Source of the DNA: Fibrobacter sp.
Lineage (GTDB): Bacteria; Fibrobacterota; Chitinivibrionia; Chitinivibrionales; Chitinispirillaceae
Reading direction: 5' to 3'
DNA length: 64,000 nucleotides
NCBI GenBank assembly: GCA_012513915.1
Contig: JAAZBG010000305.1
Coordinates: 1 to 64,000 of the forward strand
The stretch's first letter is position 1; every line of letters begins with the position of its first letter. Both the position numbers and the translations under genes were made by a program. Positions 58,807 through 64,000 of the stretch are shown here, piece by piece. The notes below the pieces were generated by a model. It saw only the letters and a list, made by a program, of their open reading frames with translations. It did not search any database and had not been told where the DNA came from.

Positions 58807-59790
58807 ATGAAATGGAAAAGCTTGATGATGCCTAAGGGCATCCAGATCGAGAATCCAGAAAATATCCCGAATTACGGCAAAGTTACAGTTGAGCCACTCG
58901 AAAGAGGTTGGGGTCATACTATTGGGAACTCTATCAGAAGAATTCTCATGTCGTCGCTGCAGGGTGCTGCTGTAACATCAATTCGAATCGACAATGCAGT
59001 TCATGAATATTCGACAATTGATGGTGTTACTGAGGATGTTAGTGATATCATCCTAAATATTAAACAGCTCAGAATTAAGCTTTTAGCAGATCATGATGCC
59101 ACGCTTAGACTTGAGGTGAGTGGTGATGGTGAGGTAAAGGCATCAGATATTGAGAAAAATCCTGATGTACAGATCCTGAATCCTGATCTACACATTGCGA
59201 CTATCAATTCTGATGCAAAACTAAAGATTGAGATGAAAGTATCTGATGGTCGCGGATATGTTTCTGCTGAAAACAACAGAAGAGAAGATGATCCGATCGG
59301 GACAATTCCTATCGATGCACTCTTTTCACCAGTTGTAAAAGTGAATTATATCGTTGAAAACACACGTGTTGGTCAACGTACGGATCTTGATAAGATTATT
59401 TTTGATATATGGACTGACGGATCTCTCAGTGTTGAGGATGCTATCGGGTATGCATCAAAATTACTCTATGATCATCTTGAAGTGTTTATCAATTTCGAAG
59501 GTGAGTTTGAACCGGTTCAGGAAACAATTAGAGACGAAAAGACAGAAAAACTTCGTCAGCTGCTGAAAATGCGTGTTGATGAACTTGAACTTTCTGTCCG
59601 TTCGAATAACTGTTTACGTGCTGCGAATATTCATACACTCGCAGATCTGGTTAGAAATCAGGAATCTGATATGCTCAAATACAAGAATTTCGGAAGAAAG
59701 TCTCTTATTGAACTCAATCAGGTTTTAGCAAATCTTGGTCTTACATTCGGTATGGATGTAGACAAAATTGTTGGACCGGTGCTCGACTAA
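58807..59790 (+). CDS. rpoA: DNA-directed RNA polymerase subunit alpha
   Basis: The 327-residue alpha subunit has an N-terminal dimerisation domain (GWGHTIGNSIRRILMSSLQG) and a C-terminal domain for UP elements and activators (ELELSVRSNNCLRAANIHTL; NFGRKSLIELNQVLANLGL). It is full length and 19 bases after rpsD. Confidence 0.98.
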   Translation: MKWKSLMMPKGIQIENPENIPNYGKVTVEPLERGWGHTIGNSIRRILMSSLQGAAVTSIRIDNAVHEYSTIDGVTEDVSDIILNIKQLRIKLLADHDATLRLEVSGDGEVKASDIEKNPDVQILNPDLHIATINSDAKLKIEMKVSDGRGYVSAENNRREDDPIGTIPIDALFSPVVKVNYIVENTRVGQRTDLDKIIFDIWTDGSLSVEDAIGYASKLLYDHLEVFINFEGEFEPVQETIRDEKTEKLRQLLKMRVDELELSVRSNNCLRAANIHTLADLVRNQESDMLKYKNFGRKSLIELNQVLANLGLTFGMDVDKIVGPVLD

Positions 59791-59846
59791 GTCTCCGGTC
59801 GTTGAATAGTAACAAAAGTATTCAGTTTTAAGAGAAGGTAAGAACA

Positions 59847-60272
59847 ATGCGCCATCTGGTATCCGGACGTAAGCTGAACAGAACAGCAAGTCATCGTCGT
59901 GCAATGTTGTCAAATCTTGCAGTATCTATTCTTGATCACGAAAGAGTAACTACTACTCTTATGAAGGCAAAAGAGGTTCGCAGTGTGGTTGAACGTCTTA
60001 TTTCCTATGGTAAAAAAGCAGATCTTCATCATATCAGGCTTGCAGCTCGCCGAATCAATAATAAAACAATCCTTAAAAAATTGTTTGATGATATCGCGCC
60101 GAGTTTTAAAGAGCGTGAAGGTGGATATACCCGTATCATTCGTATTGATAACAGAAAAGGTGATAATGCACCAATGTCAATTATCGAACTGGTCGGGAGA
60201 AAAGGTGCTGTTGCCGCAGTAAGAAAGAATAAGAAAAAGACGAAGGCTTCAGACGCTGCTCCTCAGGCTTAA
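59847..60272 (+). CDS. rplQ: 50S ribosomal protein L17
   Basis: The 141-residue L17 (RHLVSGRKLNRTASHRRAML) has a Lys/Ala-rich C-terminal extension (VRKNKKKTKASDAAPQA). It is the last gene of the cluster and is followed by a terminator. Confidence 0.97.
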   Translation: MRHLVSGRKLNRTASHRRAMLSNLAVSILDHERVTTTLMKAKEVRSVVERLISYGKKADLHHIRLAARRINNKTILKKLFDDIAPSFKEREGGYTRIIRIDNRKGDNAPMSIIELVGRKGAVAAVRKNKKKTKASDAAPQA

Positions 60273-60286
60273 GTTAAGAAAATTAT

Positions 60287-60315
60287 AAGCTGAGTGAAAA
60301 CTCAGCTTTTTTTTT
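60287..60315 (+). terminator. terminator of the ribosomal protein super-cluster
   Basis: AAGCTGAGT (60287-60295) and ACTCAGCTT (60300-60308) with a GAAA tetraloop are followed by a run of nine or ten T. It is the first clear terminator after the one before rpoB, suggesting very long transcripts. Confidence 0.93.
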
Positions 60316-60340
60316 GTCGTTTTTTTGAAAGGACTTATCA

Positions 60341-61336
60341 ATGGCTGTAAGTTATAAAGATCTCGGCTTTGTTAACACCCGCGATATGTTTAAAAAAGCA
60401 TTCGCTGGAAAGTATGCAATTCCAGCATACAACTTCAATAATATGGAACAGCTTCAGGCAATTATGAATGCTTGCGGCAAATCCAAATCACCGGTTATTC
60501 TTCAGGTTTCAGCCGGTGCAAGAAAATATGCAAACGCGACACTCCTCAGATACATGGGGCAGGGTGCAATTGCTATGGCAAAAGATATGGGGTATAATTT
60601 CCCTGTTGCTTTACATCTTGACCATGGTGATACCTACGAACAGTGTGTATCATGTATCGATAGCGGTTTCTCATCCGTTATGATTGACGGTTCACATCAC
60701 GATTATGAGAAAAATATCGAGATTACATCAAAAGTTGTTGAGTACGCTCATAAGCATGATGTCACTGTTGAAGGTGAACTTGGTGTTCTCAGCGGTATCG
60801 AAGATGATGTCGTTGCTGCAAAGTCAATTTACACACAGCCCGAACAGGTTGAAGATTTCGTAAAGAAAACAGGTGTTGATTCACTTGCAATCTCTATCGG
60901 AACATCACATGGTGCTTACAAGTTCAAGCCTGAACAGTGCACAAAAGGTGCTGATGGCATTCTTGTTCCTCCACCACTTCGTTTCGACATTCTTGAAGAG
61001 ATCGAAAAGAGAATTCCAGGCTTCCCGATCGTTCTTCATGGTGCAAGCTCAGTTCTTCCGCAGTATGTTGAAATGATCAACAAATTCGGTGGTAAACTTG
61101 ATGCAGCAGTTGGTATTCCTGCAAGCGAACTTCGCAAAGCAGCAACATCAGCGGTTTGTAAAATCAATATCGATTCTGATGGTCGTCTTGTGATGACTGC
61201 GATGATTCGCAAAGTATTCGCAGAGGTTCCAAAAGAATTTGATCCAAGAAAGTACCTCGGACCAGCACGTGATGAGCTCGAAAAGATGATTATGGACAAG
61301 AACCAGAATGTTCTGGGCAGCGCTGGCAATGCATAA
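60341..61336 (+). CDS. fba: fructose-bisphosphate aldolase, class II
   Basis: This zinc-dependent glycolytic aldolase splits fructose-1,6-bisphosphate to DHAP and glyceraldehyde-3-phosphate. At 331 residues it carries the catalytic Asp94 and zinc His95 (ALHLDHGD), Glu146 region (VEGELG), and zinc ligands His190 (GTSHGAYK) and His233 (VLHGASS). It lies between two strong terminators, so it is a single-gene unit; its promoter must lie close to 60316-60340 or upstream. It fits a sugar-fermenting lifestyle with pta-ackA. Confidence 0.94.
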   Translation: MAVSYKDLGFVNTRDMFKKAFAGKYAIPAYNFNNMEQLQAIMNACGKSKSPVILQVSAGARKYANATLLRYMGQGAIAMAKDMGYNFPVALHLDHGDTYEQCVSCIDSGFSSVMIDGSHHDYEKNIEITSKVVEYAHKHDVTVEGELGVLSGIEDDVVAAKSIYTQPEQVEDFVKKTGVDSLAISIGTSHGAYKFKPEQCTKGADGILVPPPLRFDILEEIEKRIPGFPIVLHGASSVLPQYVEMINKFGGKLDAAVGIPASELRKAATSAVCKINIDSDGRLVMTAMIRKVFAEVPKEFDPRKYLGPARDELEKMIMDKNQNVLGSAGNA

Positions 61337-61360
61337 TTCGAAATAGAAATATTTTTAAAA

Positions 61361-61391
61361 AAAAGGCCGGATATTTATCCGGCCTTTTTTT
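61361..61391. terminator. bidirectional terminator between fba and the PLD-like gene
   Basis: AAAAGGCCGGA (61361-61371) and TCCGGCCTTTT (61378-61388) are flanked by A and T runs, so the hairpin can serve both converging genes. Confidence 0.9.
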
Positions 61392-61395
61392 GTAT

Positions 61396-61435
61396 ACCAT
61401 TGTAGTGGACGGTCGCGACCGTCCACTACAATGGT
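61396..61435. repeat. perfect 40-base palindromic repeat, family A copy 2
   Basis: Arms of 20 bases are perfectly complementary with no loop, centred on TCGCGA (61413-61418). It shares GTAG…GGTCGCGACC…CTAC with the copy at 24059. It lies between two convergent genes, directly after a terminator. Confidence 0.8.
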
Positions 61436-61442
61436 CATGGCA

Positions 61443-61976
61443 TCAACCGTCAATAAGCAATGTATGATCTGTACAGAATTTCTTTCGATCACAATCCGGA
61501 CAATGTGCACCTATCCAGATCTGGTCAAACTGATTCATAATCTTTTCCACAAGTGAAGTATCGGTAGTAATAAAACCAGATTCAAAATTACGCCGTTTTT
61601 TACTTTTGGCACCCATGCCTGCACCGGTAAGATTTGCACTGCCGCTGTACGCAAACTTGTTGTCAATAATTACCGATTTAAAATGAACCCTTGGACAGCA
61701 TACTCTCTCCATACCGTCGAGAAGTACCGGGTATCTGTCAAAATCTTTCTGAAATACTTCGCCGGGTTCTTTTGCATGAAGCAGTCGTATCGAAACGCCG
61801 TTGTTTACAAGAGTGGCAAGAATCTCAAGAAACGGTACCATTTTGCGGCCTTTTTTGACATAGAGGTCTTTAAGATCCGCAGTTGCAATCCATAGAAATG
61901 TTTTCGATTTTGGAATTCTGTCAAGAATAACAGTTTCGTAAATATCACTATCGGTAATAAATTCCATGTGTGTCAT
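61443..61976 (-). CDS. phospholipase D-like protein with a single HKD motif
   Basis: The 177-residue protein has one PLD-type active site: His98-x-Lys100 in VHFKSVIID, then SGSANLTG with the motif Asn and Glu132. A single motif suggests it works as a dimer, as in small PLD-superfamily nucleases such as Nuc. It has no signal peptide. The C-terminus has three Cys and a His (CPDCDRKKFCTDH), which might bind zinc. Its function is open: DNA/RNA hydrolysis or phospholipid chemistry. It is convergent with fba. Confidence 0.75.
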   Translation of the reverse strand: MTHMEFITDSDIYETVILDRIPKSKTFLWIATADLKDLYVKKGRKMVPFLEILATLVNNGVSIRLLHAKEPGEVFQKDFDRYPVLLDGMERVCCPRVHFKSVIIDNKFAYSGSANLTGAGMGAKSKKRRNFESGFITTDTSLVEKIMNQFDQIWIGAHCPDCDRKKFCTDHTLLIDG

Positions 61977-62099
61977 AGATAGAAAATAATTCCGGTAACA
62001 TGTCTTAAATACTGAAGTTTATTGAAATCTGCTGTATATTGTAATAATGACTATTGATGGATACGATACTAATCTGAGTTTAAAAGTCTGGAGTTGCAA

Positions 62100-63455
62100 A
62101 TGCGTTGTATCAATAATTTTCTGATAAATAAGTATTATGGAGTCGAAAAAATAACACATAAACGATTTATGTACAGAAACTGTATCTGGGCTGGTATCGT
62201 TGTGGCTATAATACTCTGTACACTAACAGATATTCGGGCTCAGAGTGATTGTGAATCATTCGGATGGGCTAACTATGATGGGCAAAAAGAAAAGGGGACT
62301 GTTACTGGTGGCGGAACAACAACTGCGATTCAGGTAACAACATTTACCGCGTTAAAATCAGCAGTGGAGTCATCAGATGCAAAAGTGATTCATGTCGTGA
62401 ATGATGTCGGAAGCGGCTACAAAGGGAAGACTGGTGATGTCCTAAATTTTAAATCAAACAAAACTATTATCGGCGCTAAAGCCGGGATTACCGTGAAATG
62501 CTCTTTTCAAATCAGCAGCGACAGCAATATCATTGTCCAAAACCTGATTATCAGAGGTCCGGGAAATTCAAATTCGGAGCAGAACTGGGATGCGGTCAAT
62601 ATTCAGAAATCAAAACGGATATGGTTTGATCACTGTACGATAATGGAAGGTGAAGATGGTAATTTCGATGTTGTCAAAGGCTCCGATAATGTAACTGTTT
62701 CATGGTGTAAATTTACTTATATAACTGGTGGAGTGCATAACCTGTCTAATCTTATCGGGTCAAGTGATGACGAACCTGAAAGCCATGGAAAACTCAATGT
62801 TACCTATGCATATTGCTGGTGGGAAAATGTCAATTCCCGCTGTCCGCGAACCAGGTATGGAAAAATTCATGTGCTTAATTGTTATTATAATAAAATCGGT
62901 GATGGTGCGTTTGCAGGAAAAATGTCCAATGTCCGTGTTGAGGGCTGCTATTTTGAAAGTAATGTCACCAATCCGACAGGATTGATAAGTACTGGAGGTC
63001 AGTCGGGTGTTTTTACCATCGATTGTAATAAAAATAGTACAAAAACAGATGGATATACATCAGCGTTTGTGCCCCCGTACCAGTATAAAAAGTACAATAA
63101 TTCTGAAGTAAAAAGTCTGGTAACAACTAAAGCCGGACCTACCCTTACAAGTCTGCCAGATTGTGGTGGTTCTGTTTCTGTCAATGAATTACCAGCTCCA
63201 GGACAACAATGCAGGTTAAACCTGGTAATGGAGGCTGAAAAAATCAGAGTAACCTGTGATGCTCAGCAGGGTGACAATATTGGTATGAGTGTTGTAAATT
63301 TGACAGGAAAAAAGATTACTGATGTACACTACATTTGTGAATGTACCGGTAGGACTACAAAAAAAATAAATCTTCACAGTATTAAATCAGGTGTATATAT
63401 ACTGCGGTTACACTTAAATGGCCATAAGATTGCGCAGCATGTTTTTAAAAAGTAG
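62100..63455 (+). CDS. secreted pectate lyase, polysaccharide lyase family 1, with C-terminal sorting domain
   Basis: It cleaves polygalacturonate by calcium-dependent beta-elimination. After an unusually long N-terminal segment and a hydrophobic helix ending TDIRAQ (about 45), the PL1 right-handed beta-helix carries IWFDHCTI, the Ca-site region DGNFDVVKGSDNVTVSWCKF, and the catalytic Arg motif CPRTRYGKIHVLN. The last 75 residues (IGMSVVNLTGKKI … SGVYILRLHLNG) resemble a type-IX sorting domain, so surface release is likely. ATG 62100 lies about 6 bases after CTGGAG. A start at 62169 would give a normal-length signal peptide but has no binding site. Confidence 0.9.
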   Translation: MRCINNFLINKYYGVEKITHKRFMYRNCIWAGIVVAIILCTLTDIRAQSDCESFGWANYDGQKEKGTVTGGGTTTAIQVTTFTALKSAVESSDAKVIHVVNDVGSGYKGKTGDVLNFKSNKTIIGAKAGITVKCSFQISSDSNIIVQNLIIRGPGNSNSEQNWDAVNIQKSKRIWFDHCTIMEGEDGNFDVVKGSDNVTVSWCKFTYITGGVHNLSNLIGSSDDEPESHGKLNVTYAYCWWENVNSRCPRTRYGKIHVLNCYYNKIGDGAFAGKMSNVRVEGCYFESNVTNPTGLISTGGQSGVFTIDCNKNSTKTDGYTSAFVPPYQYKKYNNSEVKSLVTTKAGPTLTSLPDCGGSVSVNELPAPGQQCRLNLVMEAEKIRVTCDAQQGDNIGMSVVNLTGKKITDVHYICECTGRTTKKINLHSIKSGVYILRLHLNGHKIAQHVFKK

Positions 63456-63667
63456 TACCGATATCATCCTAACAATAAGACAACGTGCGATTGATATTAT
63501 GGGATTTTAATTATTGTTCAGAACGAAACAAGTTGTTGCGTTTTTAACAATAATAGATTGTATTTTATTAATTGTAACGTGAAGGTCATCTGATTGGATT
63601 GATATGTGTATTAATCTTTTTTTTTGAAAAGAAATAATTTTACGCCACTATAAAAAGGATTATAAGA
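63456..63667. other. intergenic region
   Basis: This 212-base AT-rich stretch has no supported gene and no clear terminator for the pectate lyase. AAAGGA near 63655 serves the next gene. Confidence 0.5.
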
Positions 63668-64000
63668 ATGTTTTTACGGGTTCTTTGTGTATTTGCAATG
63701 ATTGTAGGATCATCAACAACAGCATTTGCAGTTGGAAAAACGGCGGTTATGACACTTGACTTTCCTCATGGGGCAGAAAACTGTGGAATGGGTGAGGTTG
63801 GTGTTTCACTTGCGGAAAATATAAACAGCGTTTTCTGGAATCCGGCATCACTGCCGGCAATTGGTCAAAACCTTTCTGTTCAATATTTGTATTCATATTT
63901 CCATGAAGATCTTCTACCATCATTGCGAATAAAAGATTTATACCATAACGATACAATTCATGCTTTTTTTATGCAGGATATTTGGAGAAATATTGATTTG
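63668..64000 (+). CDS. PorV/PorQ-type outer-membrane protein, cut by the right edge
   Basis: ATG 63668 opens 111 residues that run off the window. A signal peptide (FLRVLCVFAMIVGSSTTAFA) is followed by MGEVGVSLAENINSVFWNPASL, the hallmark opening of PorV/PorQ/UPF0164 beta-barrels related to the FadL group. In Bacteroidota, PorV shuttles type-IX substrates and PorQ helps attachment, which would fit the sorting-domain proteins encoded in this window. The length and C-terminus cannot be checked. Confidence 0.75.
   Translation, partial: MFLRVLCVFAMIVGSSTTAFAVGKTAVMTLDFPHGAENCGMGEVGVSLAENINSVFWNPASLPAIGQNLSVQYLYSYFHEDLLPSLRIKDLYHNDTIHAFFMQDIWRNIDL

Overview
The window reads as a chromosomal segment of a bacterium of the FCB group, most likely a fibrobacter-like (Fibrobacterota / Chitinivibrionia) or related plant-polymer degrader. 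The evidence is indirect: two exported proteins carry type-IX-like C-terminal sorting domains, a PorV/PorQ-type outer-membrane protein begins at the right edge, there is a GH11 xylanase and a PL1 pectate lyase, and a decayed TonB-dependent receptor has a TonB-C domain at its N-terminus. Base composition is moderately AT-rich, and GTG or TTG starts with clear AGGAG-like ribosome binding sites are common. No phage, insertion sequence, integrase or CRISPR array is visible.

Left part (1-30100): metabolic and accessory genes in short units. These are a Ski2-like helicase, a class II aldolase, the GH11 xylanase, a radical SAM protein, methionine aminopeptidase, and a small exported protein on the minus strand. 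Next comes a two-gene signalling unit: a 1387-residue protein (three sensory repeats, two receiver-like domains, a PEP-synthase-type ATP-grasp domain) overlapping by one base a LuxR-type regulator with a degenerate receiver. Then follow gdhA with a tiny ferredoxin, a double PRC-barrel protein, an aminotransferase, pta-ackA (acetate and ATP from acetyl-CoA), an exported DUF3160 protein, a 16S rRNA pseudouridine synthase, and ilvBN on the minus strand. ilvBN is preceded by a complete attenuator: promoter, leader peptide with seven consecutive valine codons, and mutually exclusive antiterminator and terminator hairpins. Small hypothetical exported genes and the broken TonB receptor close the section.

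Middle and right part (30141-60315): the translation and transcription super-cluster. A consensus promoter leads into tRNA-Thr(TGT), tRNA-Tyr(GTA), tRNA-Gly(TCC), tRNA-Thr(GGT) and tuf, the same order as the E. coli thrU-tyrU-glyT-thrT-tufB operon. Then come rpmG, tRNA-Trp, secE, nusG, rplKAJL, rpoBC, rpsLG, fusA and the whole S10-spc-alpha series down to rplQ, all on the plus strand. There is one strong hairpin, between rplL and rpoB, and a terminator after rplQ. No tuf lies after fusA, and adk and map are absent next to secY; map lies at 5782. The EF-Tu has an unusual switch I.

Right end (60341-64000): class II fructose-bisphosphate aldolase, a single-HKD phospholipase-D-like protein on the minus strand, a pectate lyase with a sorting domain, and the truncated PorV/PorQ-like gene. 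Two families of short palindromic interspersed repeats, each seen twice, occupy intergenic sites.
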